Part shown: positions 1 to 12,731 of the stretch, one piece after another
Layout: each line of letters starts with the position of its first letter
How positions within the stretch are numbered: the first letter of the stretch is position 1
NCBI RefSeq assembly: GCF_901709675.1
Contig: NC_051102.1
Span: 9,433,412 to 9,497,411 of the forward strand
Source: Syngnathus acus
Taxonomy: Eukaryota > Chordata > Actinopteri > Syngnathiformes > Syngnathidae
Reading direction: 5' to 3'
DNA length: 64,000 nt
Position numbers and translations under genes: made by a program
Notes under the pieces: model-generated
What the model was told of the DNA's origin: nothing
What the model saw: only the letters and a program-made list of their open reading frames with translations
Database searches by the model: none

Positions 1-1800
1 CAAACACTTGCCAATGTTTTCATCGATATTCATTCACATTTCAAAAAACAACAACATGCTGCCATTGAGCAAAGCCAAGTTGAAGACTGGTGTCAATTGG
101 GGGAGAGAGTCCGTAGAAAATTTTGAAGCTAGGGATTGCCCTCCAGTGGCCAGAAGAGAGTGTACCTTGTCAAAGCATGACCTTAAGATGTTAGGGAATC
201 GGCAGGGGCACTTTCTGGTCCGAGCAAATAGAAGCCAAAGAAAATGACAAATACCAACTACAACAACATCTGGATTAGTTTAGTTTTAGTTAGTAAATGC
301 CACAGAAATGCAACCAACCGCTTGCCGCTATCTGGGCTAGCATTAGCATTGCACACCGCTTCAGCTAACTATTACAGTAAAAGTAAAAGGACATGCAAAG
401 TGAACACTCAGTTTGTCTCAAGAAGCAAAGTCATGGACTCACATGCGATTCTTAATGCAACTTTTGGAATACAATGGAACACTCAGTGTTCGGAAAGAGT
501 GGTTGTTAAAGAGTTAAAGCGAAACTGGAAACGTGAAAAAGAAGACGTTCTCTTCATCACAATGGCAGCCACAGAAAAGCTGTTGTTTCCATCAACAGAC
601 TGTACAGTACTTGAGAACACAGTGTACAGGTAAACACAGCGGTCCTGTCTTCTATCGTGTCCCAGGTGGCCGGCAGGCCCGTCACACCATAGGAACGGTT
701 TCCTGGGCTAATCCCAGGGGAATAACAGCACAATTGTCTCTCGGTACAGAATCAATTCAGTAAGCTGGCATTCACAGCCAGCCTCTTCGTGTAACAGAAC
801 CCGCTTTGACCTCTACCAGAGTATAACCAATTGTTTCATCTGATTGTTCCTCACCGGGTACCTTAATCTGACATCTTATTCTTAAACCAACCTGACAAGG
901 AAGAAGGTGTTTCTTATGCGTCACTGTTCCAACCACATTACTTCTGCAAAATAATTTTCAACTGTCGTCATTTGAGTCTGAGTCCAAAAGGTCAAGTTTA
1001 GCCGTTGATTCACCTTCCTATAAACTTTGAAGTGCACCGTCATGGCCGAACTGAGTACAGTAAATGGGAGGGGAAGTCAACTGTAGCTGCTGCAGCCTTT
1101 CATGCTGCGGTGAAAGGCCGAGTGACATCCGGGCCCATCATAAGGCAAAGTCCAAACCAATTCTGACACCATGAAATTCAAGTCGGAAGCCCATTGTTAG
1201 TGGCCGTAGGATAATTAGAGGCGAGCTCGCATGCCGTTTATGTAAGAGGGACTTGTTTATTCATAGCGAGTTTGCTTTGCGCCAAAGCCCGCTTCGGATC
1301 TCAATGGCTCCATTATTGCGCCAGTGCTTGAAAGCCTCTTTCAAACTTCAAACGTAAGACACCTCCCACTCCGTGTCCACGGCGTTGCTGCATGGTGAGC
1401 TCGGAAAAGAAAAATTGGCACGGAATCGCAGTATATGCAGCAAAGTGGGCATCAGTGTGTGAGGTTCTGACTCTGTCGCTCTGTTACGCAATTTGCTCTT
1501 TCTGGTGAGCACCTGGCTCAGCGTGCATTCTATAATAACATGTTTCATCGACATTTGAATCAACGTCAAAGTTCTTCCATTCCAGCTGACCCGTTCAAAG
1601 AGCAGCCGACCGAGCTCGGTTGCATTTTAGTGTAAAGAACACAGAGCTAGCTTATTGTACCGAGGGTGCAAAGCCTCATTATGAGCGGATAGCTTTAAGC
1701 CTCTTTGACATGTTCGCTCAGAACCGGGCCAGGTAGAGCTCGGACGGGCCGAGCAGAAATGTTACGTGTTTAAATCCTCCTCTTTTGTGCTGCTCTAAAC
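1..1800. other. intergenic, no gene seen
   Basis: I see no supported gene. The longest open frame (244-633, plus) encodes a product with no recognisable domain, and part of it lies in GCTAGC/TTAGCATT-rich sequence typical of fish non-coding DNA. The last eight bases, CTCTAAAC, are the left target-site duplication of the hAT element that follows. Confidence 0.6.
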
Positions 1801-2976
1801 CAGTGGTCCCCAACCTTTTTTGCGCCACGGACCGGTTAACGTGTCAGAAATATTTTCGCAGACCGGCCTTTAAATAAATAAATAATACTCAGGGGTGTCA
1901 AACTCATTTTTTTCACGGGCAGCATTGTAGTCATAGCTTCTTTCGGAGGGCCATTATGACTGTCAACCCAAATAAATGTATGAGAACCTCATATACAGTA
2001 AAAGCTACAAAACAAACTGACAAATAACTCGTTTTCAAATCAGATGAGTAAAAACTGGTCAAATATTTCAAAAACAGATATTATTAAGAGTGAAGACAAT
2101 TTGCAATTCTAGTAATGACACACGATTTTGATGCACAATTTGTCTTCGCGGGCCGCATAAAATGATGTGGCGGGCCGTATCTGGCCCCCGGGACTTGAGT
2201 TTGACATCTACAGGTTAACGTGTCAGAAATATTTTCGCGGACCGGCCTTTATATAAGTAAATAATACATTTATATAAACAAATAATACATTTATAATAAA
2301 CATATGAATACGATGAAACAAAATGATACGACTGGCATAAAAACAAGTATAAACGACATAAAAATAAAACTTACCATTACGTTGAGCTTGTTTCTTTCTT
2401 GAGCTTGTTTCTCCCATCTCGGCGTAATCGAAGACAATGACACCCGAAGTGATTAAGGTTGTCTTTTAATGCAGGATGCTTGGTCTCCATGTCCCGAAGC
2501 AGTTTTGAAGGCTTCATTGCCTCGTTAGCTAGCCTGTCGCCACATATTATGCTAAGTGGACACCTGAGGCGATAAATCCATATTTTAAGTAGGACTCCAG
2601 AAATTTTCTTTTAAAGGCAGCTTACCTTTTCTTAGAAATCGTAGCATCTTCTTCTTCCGTCTCCTCATTGGGCTTTTTCCCTTTCCGAAGATCCTTTCCA
2701 AACATTTCTGTTTCTTGCTCATATTTGCTTGCTTCGCGGGCTCGATGACGTGCATGTCACGTGACCGAGACGAGCGTCTTGATCTGAGCCGACGATGTAA
2801 TTTTTTTTTACATTTTTCTAAATAAATTTTTATTCATTTTTGCTAGCTTTGCGGGCTCGACTGGGGAAACGTGTATTAATTGATCGTCGATTTAAAAAAA
2901 AATAATAATAATAATGTTTTTTTTCTGTGCGGCTTGGCGGCCCGGTACCAAGTGACCCACGGACCGGGGACTCCTG
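1801..2976. mobile_element. non-autonomous hAT-type element with perfect 8-bp target duplication
   Basis: The left end begins CAGTGGTCCCCAACC and the right end ends GGGGACTCCTG, imperfect inverted termini of hAT type. The 8-bp direct repeat CTCTAAAC lies directly outside both ends (1793-1800 and 2977-2984), and identity extends two more bases to the left. No transposase frame is present, so this is a non-autonomous copy. A second hAT-like element sits inside at about 1890-2212, and the host segment next to it (1834-1871) is repeated on its other side (2213-2250). hAT membership is inferred from the termini and the duplication length. Confidence 0.85.
1890..2212. mobile_element. nested hAT-like MITE (GTGTCAAACTC family, copy 1)
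   Basis: The left end begins CAGGGGTGTCAAACTC and the right part reads GAGTTTGACA, an inverted match. The interior (GGAGGGCCATTATGACTGTC, then GCGGGCCGTATCTGGCCCCC) is shared with copies at 25549-25881 and 37879-38178. The right terminus is degraded to GAGTTTGACATCTACAG. It lies inside the larger hAT element 1801-2976. No coding capacity. Confidence 0.75.
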
Positions 2977-2984
2977 CTCTAAAC

Positions 2985-5815
2985 AGTCCTGGCTTAAAAC
3001 ACAAATAGCAAAACGGAGACTCAGACGTGACAAAAAGATTTCAAGGGCTTCGCCGTCATGTAGCAGCTAGCTAGCAACTAGCTTCGGCCGGGCTACTGCT
3101 GCGGCTAAACATGTCGCAGAGTTGCTCCCAAGTCAGTAATCATCGCCTCCGTGGTGGTGAATAAGATACATTCCTGACATGCATCATTCTGACTAAGGCT
3201 GTGCTAATTGCTAAAATAACCCATCATTGACTCAGCTAGCATGTTTAACACTAGAATTAAGTTTAGCAATCTTGCGGCTACACATACACCTTCTCTGGTT
3301 CATTCAACAATGTTTGATTTTCTTATATCACCTCAAATTGAACAATTAAAACAATCATCTGAATGCAGAATCATGCTGTTGCTAAATCAAAATGCTCCCG
3401 CCAGGCTCCAATAATCTTCCTCAAATTACAGAGCTCCCAAATTCTAATCTCAGCATGTTCTCCCCAGGCTCCTCAAAGTCATCTTGGATAGGCAGTATGG
3501 ACGATTCATGGATGGAAAATAATTGAATATGAGTGCGAATACTTGTCTCTCACCACAAACACAATAAGCAGTGTCATGACAAAATGAATGGCGCTCGAGA
3601 GAGGAAGAGTGTTTGATTGTGTCCTGTTTTGAATGGAGTGTCTTTTGATGGCTTCTTGATTAAGCTGATGTAACGGTCCCACTGGCCGGGTCACACGGCT
3701 CACCACGGGTCCGTCACACCATGAGCGCCGCCGACACCGATCTCTGGGCTGGTGGAATCACGTGACAAATATTTGGCAAACGATCGTGCAGATAAAGGAG
3801 GAATTTGTGCGCGGGTGACTAAGCCAGGACATGAACATGGAACGCCACACAAAACAAATTAAACAAAACTAAATATCGTCTGAATAACAAAAGCACAGAC
3901 TCAACAAAACAAATAGTGGCATGCAATTATTTTAGAATGGGTCTTTAAAAAATGTAATGATTAAATTCCAAATCCAATTTGTATAAATACAATTTTCTTT
4001 TTAGCAGCATTTCCTGGTGCATTATAGGGCCAACCTTTGTCCGAGCAGGGCAATTTTTATTGAGCCCCAAAGGACTACGCCTTGCAGTTTCTGCTTTGCA
4101 ATGTTTGCTTCCTCATAACTCCCACATTTAAAAGCAACAGTAGAAACTGCAAACTCAAAGTTGCCTGCTCTGTGATTCTACGATGATGACGTGACAAAAG
4201 CGCCATCCTCGAGCGTCTCCATGACTTTGTAGTGAGCGAGCATTTAATGCGAGGGATGCAGACTTGTTTCTTAAGAGTCAGCTGCAGCCATTTCATGTGT
4301 CAGCCATAGTGGAGGAAACAGATGTTTCCTTCAGTCTCGACGCCTATAGTAAACTCAGTTGTAAAACGACCTGTACCCTGACCCTCATGACCTCAACGGT
4401 AGGTAGGTACGGCATGATTTAGAAGAGACCCAATCAGATCCAATGACAGCTTCAGAACCTGTTCTCTTTTGCTATCCAGAAGGAGCCAAAGCAATAATGA
4501 TTTGTTTCTTTACTGGAATGGATGCGAACTGAGCCTTGACTTAAAGCCAAGGTACGTACTGGAAAAGGTTTTTATATTCGTAAATGTGGTTTGGCAGATT
4601 TTTATTTATTTATTTATTGGACTACTCAATGGCAGACCCTATCACAATATGTGATTGTTTCTGTCCTTGTCTCCGGTTTCATGCCAGCCTTGCTGCTTTC
4701 TATTAGTCTCCAAGCACCGAAACAACGGAACACTTGGAATCAGATCAGAGAGAAAAGAGGAATTGAATTTAGAGCCCTTTATAAAGGCCAGGAGCTATTG
4801 AATAACAGGATGTTACAATGAACAGCAGAAAATCCAAATGAGCCTTGAGCTACCTGACCGTCTGGGAAGATTTGGAAAAGAGCCTTGGAAAACTACCGCC
4901 TCACCAGTTTTGGATGAGCTTATGTATAATATTAACGTAAGATATGCTATGACGCAAGTAAAACTCTTTCAGGTTTTAGTCATCAGTCCATAGTATGCTA
5001 ATTGTGTTCATGTTCTGGATCACTTCCTTATTTGGTGTGCGAACGGGTTCAAACTTTTACCTAACAGTCAATAAAAAGCAGGTGATGTAACCAACCGCTT
5101 CTTGAGAACCCTTTGGTCGACTCACACTTTACTTACCTCTTACGTGTATTAGTTGGACATTGACGAACCTTGGGAGAAGCAAACATGGGCACCCGTAGTT
5201 GTCGGTGGAAGCAGATGCACAACCCATGGGTTGGTTTTTGTCACAATCTACTGGCTACACAGGAACAATCAAAGCAGCGTGAGGGAGAAGGGGGCCCAGG
5301 GGACAATGCTCAGGCTGTCCCCCCGTCGGCCCCATGCCACATAAAGACCTGATTATCCCCCCCTCCTTTCTTCCTATCCCCGCTCTTTGTCTCTCCTGTT
5401 GGCTGGCCTGGCCTGCCCTGGCCTGGCAGAGTGGACAGAGAATACTTGCAGTCTTTCCTGTCTTCTGTTGAGCAGCAGGGACTCTCCTGGAGTCTCAGCA
5501 TTTTAAAATGGCGCTGCGGCATTGGCGGGCCACTGTGGGAAAGTCATTAAAATGTATAGCCTGGTTCCTTTTATTTATTTCGATGGGAGTCCTGGAAAGA
5601 GGCATCCGGGAAGGCAATGGATGCTAAATGCCGGTAGCCGTTGCCACGGCAAAGTGTCAGAGTGACAAAACCAACTCCGAGATGGTCGGCGGCACGATGT
5701 TTCCTCGTTTCTACAGGTGCTCTATGTCCAGGAGGAGAAAGAAGCCAAGCGTTGGGCGAGACTCTCTTTTTCAATTCATGTTGCCGAGGCACCTCACATA
5801 ACCGTGGCAAAAGTA
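2985..5815. other. intergenic, no gene seen
   Basis: Only short open frames without recognisable domains. A short (TTTA) run is at about 4600-4618 and a CTGGC-rich stretch at about 5400-5427. I see no exon with convincing splice sites on either strand. Confidence 0.5.
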
Positions 5816-6056
5816 CCGGACTATTAGCCGCTACTTTATGCACAAGCTTTGAACCCTGCGGCTTACCTATTATTTTCATAATATTGTATAATTTGTGCAT
5901 ATTCTCTTAAATTATGGAAATGAAACATTAACACACCTACGGCTTATAGTCCAGTGCGACTTATGTCTGAACAAAACAGGATCCCCCCCCCCCCCCCCCC
6001 GATTTTTAGCTGGTGCGGCGTATACTCCGGTGCGGCTTATAGTCCAGAAATTACGG
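5816..6056. mobile_element. MITE related to the TA-flanked CGGACTATAAG family
   Basis: The left end CCGGACTATTAGCCGC follows a TA dinucleotide, and the right end reads AGTCCAGAAATTACGG followed by TA. The interior repeats CGGCTTATAGTCCAGTGCG-type words, the hallmark of this fish repeat family, and contains an 18-base C run at 5983-6000. No coding capacity. The exact left boundary is uncertain because the terminus is degraded. Confidence 0.6.
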
Positions 6057-6699
6057 TAGCTACTATGAACACAGAACCCAAAAGTAAGAAAAATACCAAA
6101 TGAAATAAGTCCACAAAAGACTCAAAGATTCAAATACCGGGAACATGACAAGGGTACGTGACAAGTGACAGCAACAAAAAACGGAGAACGTTTGAAACAA
6201 GCCAAAGAGCTGAAGACAAGCAACGGGGAACACCTGGACAAGACATGGGTGGCTGATGTAGCTGACACAAGGAACAGGGCTGAGGAACACGGAACGCACG
6301 AAAAGCATGAAGCGAAACCAAATTCAATTCATACAACAAAAACATTCTTTACATAGAAATGGATTCAGAGTTGCATTTTGAAATCAATATATATTCCAAA
6401 TTAGCCAGCCATAAAAATGTCATTGTTTCTCTGGACCCAGGTTAGAGGACCACGACACTAGATGGTGCACCGTCGAAACAAAATAACTCAGATGGCATGA
6501 AAGGCCACCTACAGAGAGCAGAAGTGACCCATTTGAGCTGCATCGTCATGACGGAATACTCCCTCCAAACGCATTCTTGCAGCATATGACCACCTCGATG
6601 TGGAGCAGGGAACCAGTCTGAAGCAGTCTGCAGAGATAGATGGGGCTTTGCAGTCATTCATTGTCAAATGGAGCTTCTATGAATCTATGACAAAGCAGA

Positions 6700-6711
6700 G
6701 CCCTCTGCTGG
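6700..6711 (-). promoter_or_regulatory. CTCF-consensus-like site
   Basis: The minus strand reads CCAGCAGAGGGC, a full match to the core CCASYAGRKGGC recalled for vertebrate CTCF. A match alone does not show binding. Confidence 0.35.
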
Positions 6712-9292
6712 TGATTACCGGTACAACTTGTTGTTTACCAAGCCATCAACACCATGAGGGGGCCAATACAGAATTCAGAGGGCTTGTTCTGTTCTGTTTT
6801 GTAATTTATATCGCGATGTGCAAAACATGTTCCACAAATGTTTACACTCCCCAGAAGTTACACAACTTGGGCTGATCTTTATATATAAGAGCTATTTATA
6901 ATGAGGTCTGCGTGTCGATTGGATAAACAGGCCCGACACAAATATGATGGCCGGGAGCACTCAAAGAACGGGTCAAAGGCATTGACGCAGGCTACAGAGA
7001 AGCGTGCGCAGTTGTCTATCCGTGGAAAGCATTGATTTGATAAATGCTCGTCAATGCTCATCGATCCGGGCGACTCTCCATGAACTGAGCCATCGCGAGT
7101 GCTCAAACGCTTTGTTATGGGAATAACGGAAATGCCTAAACCGACGTCACAGATATGTGCAGAGGTCAAGACAGCTCGGAATAAAATCTTGATCGGTCCG
7201 ATCAGAATATTCCGACTGGCGTGTGGACATCAAGCATTTCCATCCCTCTCAGGATTTTCATCCGAATAAATGCGTGCGATTAATCGAAGCTTCGACTGGA
7301 GGCCAGAATTGGATTTTACCGGCTCCCTCCTACGAGCTCCAGTTAAGAGGTGAGCTGCAGCATTTTGGACTCTTGAGGGAAGACTGGCTGACTCCGAAAC
7401 AAAGTGCTCAAATCAGAAAAACCAAAAAGCTTTTGTCTCATTGAGTAAGGATGAATTTACATTCGGAAGATGCGCACTTCATAATTTGGTCTATACGATA
7501 TTCTTGGATTCACCAGCTCCTTCCCGCTCAGTCTGGCTGCAGAAGCGGCGTGAACTGGGTTAGTCTTATGTAAGCGGTCTCATAAAAGACCCTCAGTCAC
7601 TCGTCTTCCCCTAATCTTTTCAGCTTGATTACACTCGCCATCCCTCCGCCCCTCGCGTGTTCTCACACACAGGAACAATCCGGCGAGCACCACACAGGGA
7701 CCGAGGATCCAGTTCGGAGCGGATGGCGATGCTGGTTGCTTTGGGGGCGGGGTCTCGCGATAGGGCAGGTGTGAGTTCAGTGACTTGTCGTGACCAATGT
7801 GGAGCGGATACATCAAAGCTGAGCTGTTCACGTTGTATCTTTCGATTTCGCTTGAAGACGAGTCAGAGATGGATACTTGGTGGCACCTCGTTCTTATCAG
7901 TTGCGTTTTTTGGGAGGGGTGACCCAAATCACCAGAATGCATCAGTGATTACATAAGAAGCATATAAAGGTGTCAATAATTACTACCTTAGTGTGTCATG
8001 TCGACCCAGATACTTTCCAGCGCTGGTTTTATGACATCATGGCAATCAGGTTTTTTTTTTGCAAGAGTGACTGATGAGACAGTAAAGATGACACAACATT
8101 GAAGCCTCACATCAAATGGATGCAAAAATGCACTTTCAAAGCAAGGCAGTGACACGCGTGGTTCAAAGGTCAACAGCTGGGCGCTGTTTGATCTTATTTT
8201 TTGTTCCAAAACCACAGTGGAACATGCTGACCTCTCTGTCATTCCACTTTAATCAGCAGAACAATCAACATGTCATCATAAATATACACCTCACCTTACC
8301 TACTAACCAGCTCATCAAAAGGCAGTAAATCTTTTCTGGGGGCTTGCAGCTGACTAAACATTTAATATCCTTTATGAGTTTTTTTATGGTTCGGTCAAGG
8401 CCATCCAGATCAGCATGGAGGGTGATGATGTAGTGCATGGAGAGGGGCACTGGGAGGAGTTATGTTGGTGTTGTCGTTGTTTTAATCTGCATTGTTCCTC
8501 TGATGCTCAATCCAATTATATTCCGCTGCTATGTGACAAAATATTGGCCGAGTTGTCCAACATGGCTAAGCCAGTCAGCAGCCTCAAGCGACCATCTGCT
8601 CCATCCAACTAGTTTGGCTTATCTTGTGTTTATGACAACATATCTGATTTCCAGTAGGTCACTGTGATGCTAAATAGTGATATTTCTCTGATACGGAACC
8701 CCAACGATATGGTTGGTATCGGCAGTCTTCATGAGTACCCAATACCTTGAAATTAGGCGGATTATCACTCCATACGGATACCTGCTATTGGTACTCGCCC
8801 AACTGTTACTAAATAGCTCTGTAACATGATCCACCCATTCATTTTCTATTGAGCTTGTCCTTAAAAGACTCTCAACGGCCACACACACGCACACACAAAA
8901 CAGACACATTCACACATGGCCAACCTAATGTGATGATTGAGGTCCGAAAACAATGGAACGTAACCCAAACAAGCTCAGGGTGAGCATGCAGTCTACACAG
9001 GAAGGCCCCATACTGAGATTTGATGCCGGGACCTCGAGAAAAAGAATGACAAAAATCCAAAACAAAAGAGACAGGCGTCATCTGGAATATTTGAGGTGAA
9101 ACTCTTCAATAAAGCACATTTTCTTTCAGCCTCATGCTTCACATAATCTATGACAGATGTATTTGTGTGTGCGTTTTTTTTTTTCACGCAATACGCTATT
9201 AAACTGACATTCCCACAAGGGCAATGTTTGTCTGCTGACATCTAGCGGTCTGACCTAAAATAGCATCCGTATTTGAGCGTTATAGATGCAGC

Positions 9293-9314
9293 TCTGGCGC
9301 CCACTGGTGGTAGA
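9293..9314 (-). promoter_or_regulatory. CTCF-consensus-like site
   Basis: The minus strand reads ACCACCAGTGGGCGCCAGAG, one mismatch from the CTCF core and continuing into the GCGCC extension. Binding is inferred only. Confidence 0.35.
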
Positions 9315-10519
9315 GATGAATCCTACCAGATGAAATGTTTTCATCAACAAAGCAGATTTGAGGACAGATTTAGATATTCAATAATAGTTTTATTTAACAT
9401 GTAATTAATCCGTTTTCATGAAGGCTGTATGCCTTCAGATATTTTTTTATTTACAAACGTACAACCACTGAAACACATAGCTTGTTATTAGGAGTTTCCA
9501 AAATTGAAAGACACACAGTACAATACAAACAGCAAGTATAGATCACAAAAACAGGCTGCTTGGGTGAACATGCAAGAACATTAGTTACCACTGGCAGCAG
9601 CTTTTAATTAGAATCACTAATAGTGGTTCATAAATGTGGGAATGCTGCTATGTACAAGGCTGGGACTGCAGCTGCACCCACTGGAAATTTGATTAGGCAC
9701 ACTTGCACAATCCTAGCAAAAATGACGAATGATGCTCAATTACCATATTTATGTACATGAGGGCAAACTTCATGGCGTGCAAGCAAAGACTTTCTGAAAC
9801 AAAATGGTCAGCGTGCCCTTTTGCTGTAATGTAGCCCTCTTTCGTTCGTAGTTCATTCTAAGGCAACGTCGCTTTCACAGCAATTCGGGTTTTGCAAAGT
9901 CTCTGGGCAGTGACAAGACATCCCACGCCTAAGCAAGGCCAACATCGTTTGGCTTACTGAAGCTCGAAAAGTCTGAGATCATCAAATCAGCTCCAAAATT
10001 TAATGCAGTCGGTATTAAGGCGAGTCCTCATAAGATCTTTTTTGAAAAATAGAAGCAAGGAATAAAAATTCAGCGGGCTTACCACAGATAAGATCAAAAG
10101 ACACAGGACGGCAACATTGCACAATATACCGTGTGCCCTTCAAATAATTACAATCCATTTCTGAGACTATAATATCAATTTTATGGTACTCAAATGGCAA
10201 ATATCACTGCGGATGCACATCATCAAGTCAATGAGCTCACTCCCAACCTTTGACTTACAATCTTTGACATTTGCAGCAACACAGACACATGTTGAGCACC
10301 CCTTTCAAACAAAACGCAGCCCGGTAGCCATTTTGTACCGGTCCGAGGCCCATTTGGGATTACGATAAGAGCAGTTAGAACACACTTGCCCATTTGATTT
10401 CCCTCGTACGGGTTGTTTTTTTAAAATTGGTCCAAAATGTACATTTCTTTTTAAAAATTGGTCAAAAACGGTCACGTTCGTAAACCGTGCCGAGGTCGGT
10501 CTCACTCAGTACAAGAAGG

Positions 10520-11164
10520 TTAAGTAGACTGCTGGAAATCTTGCAAGGTGGCCGCTTCTTCTCTTGGCAGGTTGAGCCTCACCTGTTCCCCAGAGGCGGT
10601 GGATGCTGAGTAGACAGCGCCGAGAGAACCGGACGAAGCGTCGGTGTCCATGGTGAAGAGCTTGCAGGTGCCAGGCAGGGACGCATCCGGAGCCTCTTTG
10701 TCGGGGCTGGATCCTCGGGACGACGCGGGCGAGGATGTGGGGCTGAGCTGCACGGCCGTGGTGTCCTGCAGCGTGTGCTCGCTGGTCTCTATCTCAAAGG
10801 CCGCCCCGCCTGCCAGCCCGCCGTTCCCCATCAGGTTGATGCCCCGCCCGCCCGTCTTGCCCCCCCGCGAGCTGTGAGGAGGAGGGAGGCGACTGCACAC
10901 GCAACAGGCCCCGAAAAAGCAGACGGCCACGAGCAGCAGGATGGGTCCGATGACGATGGAAGGGTTGGCAGAAGGCATCAGGGTCCGGAAAGCGAACACG
11001 CCCACCAAGGTGATGTTGAGTCCGGCCAGCATGATGCACAGGCCGCAGGCGCAGCATAGGGCCGGGGAGGGCAGGCTGTGGGGACGAGACGCTCGCCGCT
11101 TTTTTTGCTTGGCTGGCTCCTTCTTGGACATGGCGCTGCCTGCGTTTCCATCGGCGATTACCAT
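10520..11164 (-). CDS. two-pass transmembrane protein, TMEM275-like
   Basis: Single open frame of 214 residues without introns, ending in TAA. Two hydrophobic segments are evident: residues about 36-59, rich in Cys and Gly, and about 69-90, followed by the Cys-rich motif ACCVCSR. A basic stretch (KKEPAKQKKRR) precedes the first segment. The tail is Ser/Pro/Gly-rich, with the low-complexity motif SPTSSPASSRGSSPDK at about residues 141-156. The LPSPALCCACGLC start of the first segment and the QDTTAVQLSP tail motif resemble what I recall of vertebrate TMEM275, a single-exon protein of unknown function. I could not align it, so the name is tentative. The first ATG is at 11164; an in-frame ATG at 11131 (MSKKEPAK) is an alternative start. 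Its GC content is much higher than the flanks, as expected of a real coding exon. Confidence 0.7.
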   Translation of the reverse strand: MVIADGNAGSAMSKKEPAKQKKRRASRPHSLPSPALCCACGLCIMLAGLNITLVGVFAFRTLMPSANPSIVIGPILLLVAVCFFGACCVCSRLPPPHSSRGGKTGGRGINLMGNGGLAGGAAFEIETSEHTLQDTTAVQLSPTSSPASSRGSSPDKEAPDASLPGTCKLFTMDTDASSGSLGAVYSASTASGEQVRLNLPREEAATLQDFQQST

Positions 11165-11379
11165 GCTGGCACCTCTGGCTATTACCTCTGGGCTTGCACT
11201 CGGCCCTTCACAGAAATATCTTCACCATTATCCTCTTTCACAAACAAATATACTCTGAGCGAGTCCAGTTCAGGGTGCAGAAACACCTTTGTCTGAAAAT
11301 GACAATACATGACGAGGATCAAATATTGGCTCATGTGTTTTGCTTCATGTAGTGACACGACACCTTCATCAAACTGTCA

Positions 11380-11604
11380 TTTGAGGATGTTGGCAAATAG
11401 CTGCATGTCATCTGCAAAGCCTTGATAGCCGACATTGGCGTCCTGAAGAATTTGTCTGAAGGGTAAGGGTAAGTATATACAGACTAAATGGAAGGGGTCC
11501 AATGATTGACCCCTGAGGGACGCCAAATGTCATGGCCAATCGATCAGATTCAAAACTTCCCCCAAGTAGGACCTGAATCATTTTAGGACTGTTCCTACTC
11601 ACGT
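11380..11604 (-). pseudogene. LINE reverse transcriptase fragment, frameshifted
   Basis: The minus strand encodes FGVPQGSIIGPLPFSLYI, the conserved GVPQGSxLGP block of non-LTR reverse transcriptases. About 130 bases downstream it encodes FADDMQLFA, the catalytic xADD block, but in another frame, so a frameshift lies between. It is a dead fragment of a fish LINE; the clade cannot be told from this length. Confidence 0.8.
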
Positions 11605-11863
11605 TTCCAACCTGTTCAATTGTATGTCATTATCTACTTTAAAAAATAAAATAAAATTATAACCCTTAAGCACATGCCCACAGTTGGCAAATATTAACGA
11701 CATCACCAGATCCTATCTCCCGGGAGGGCAAGGAAAAACTAAAAATATCTACTGTATCAAATGCAAAAATCCCATTTTGTGGTCATTTAAATGGATCTTT
11801 TTCTAAGAACCCTTTGCTTTCTTGAAGCAACCTTTATGGCACATAGTGTCATAAAACATTGGC

Positions 11864-11879
11864 GGGGGGGGGGGGGGGG
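11864..11879. repeat. poly-G run (16 bases)
   Basis: Uninterrupted G run between the LINE fragment and the hAT element that starts at 11935. Confidence 0.9.
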
Positions 11880-11934
11880 CAGTGTGATTTAAGTAGTATT
11901 CTATGACCTTACTACAGATACTTATATACTATAC

Positions 11935-12723
11935 CAGTGTTTCCCAACCTTTTTTCATTCACGGCACACCTTTTCATTGGAAAAAATCTCGAGGCACACC
12001 ACCAACAAAAATCTGTTAAGTGTTACACCAGCTTCTATATTAAAATCAGTTATATTACAACAAAAGACGTAAAGTTCTATTCCTATATATGTATGGAGAG
12101 TCGACTAATTGAAGAAAAATAAATACTAAATATTCTTTAAATTGTATTTCTTTTGTAAATAAAAGTGACAGTTTTTGAAAAAAGGTTTTAGACAGCATAA
12201 GGAATAAATTATTGAAAGTGATTGTGATCAAAATCCAAAAGAATCAATATGACTTTGTTTACTGTTTTAGACTAGCTCTATAAATATTGCGACATTAAGA
12301 ACAAAGTCACTTTTAAAGACGCTCTGCTGTTCTGACAGCGGCTGAGTGGCTATCACAGTCGAGGTGTCTCGACTTGACTGTGTATTTTATGTTGGTGAAA
12401 AATGAACAATCCAGGTTCTCCCATTGAACTACCTACTCTGATTTCCATCGGACCAAAAACGCACCACAGCCGTCATAGTGTCACTGTTAGTAAAAGCACA
12501 CAGCAACACACACATAAACTGAGTATGTGCCGATGCCACAACATGAAACCTCAAGATTCTCCGATTGGCCCCGCATGCACAATTAGCAAGTGGCTGACCA
12601 GGCCTTGTGCTAACTGACCAGTGGTTTGGCCAACCTGTTTACAATGCGCTCCGTAATTAATGTTGGACAATTTCCCACGGCACAGCTGAACATCTCTCAC
12701 GGCACACTGGTTGGGAAACACTG
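11935..12723. mobile_element. non-autonomous hAT element with perfect termini and target duplication
   Basis: The left end CAGTGTTTCCCAACC and the right end GGTTGGGAAACACTG are perfect 15-base inverted repeats. The 8-bp direct repeat TACTATAC flanks the element at 11927-11934 and 12724-12731 with no mismatch. Inside the termini both ends carry CACGGCACAC-type subterminal words. No transposase frame is present. Perfect termini and duplication suggest fairly recent insertion. Confidence 0.9.
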
Positions 12724-12731
12724 TACTATAC

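Larger units (their letters stand above)
6057..10519. other. intergenic, no gene seen
   Basis: No gene supported. It contains two sequences resembling the vertebrate CTCF consensus (6700-6711 and 9293-9314), annotated separately. A CA-type run lies near 8880-8896. The open frames are short and lack domains. Confidence 0.5.

Noticed and set aside
244-633. 129-codon open frame near the left end
   Set aside because: No domain, no codon-use signal, and part of it lies in common fish non-coding words; no splice context.
10641-11258. Plus-strand frames over the TMEM275-like gene
   Set aside because: Shadows of the GC-rich minus-strand coding exon.
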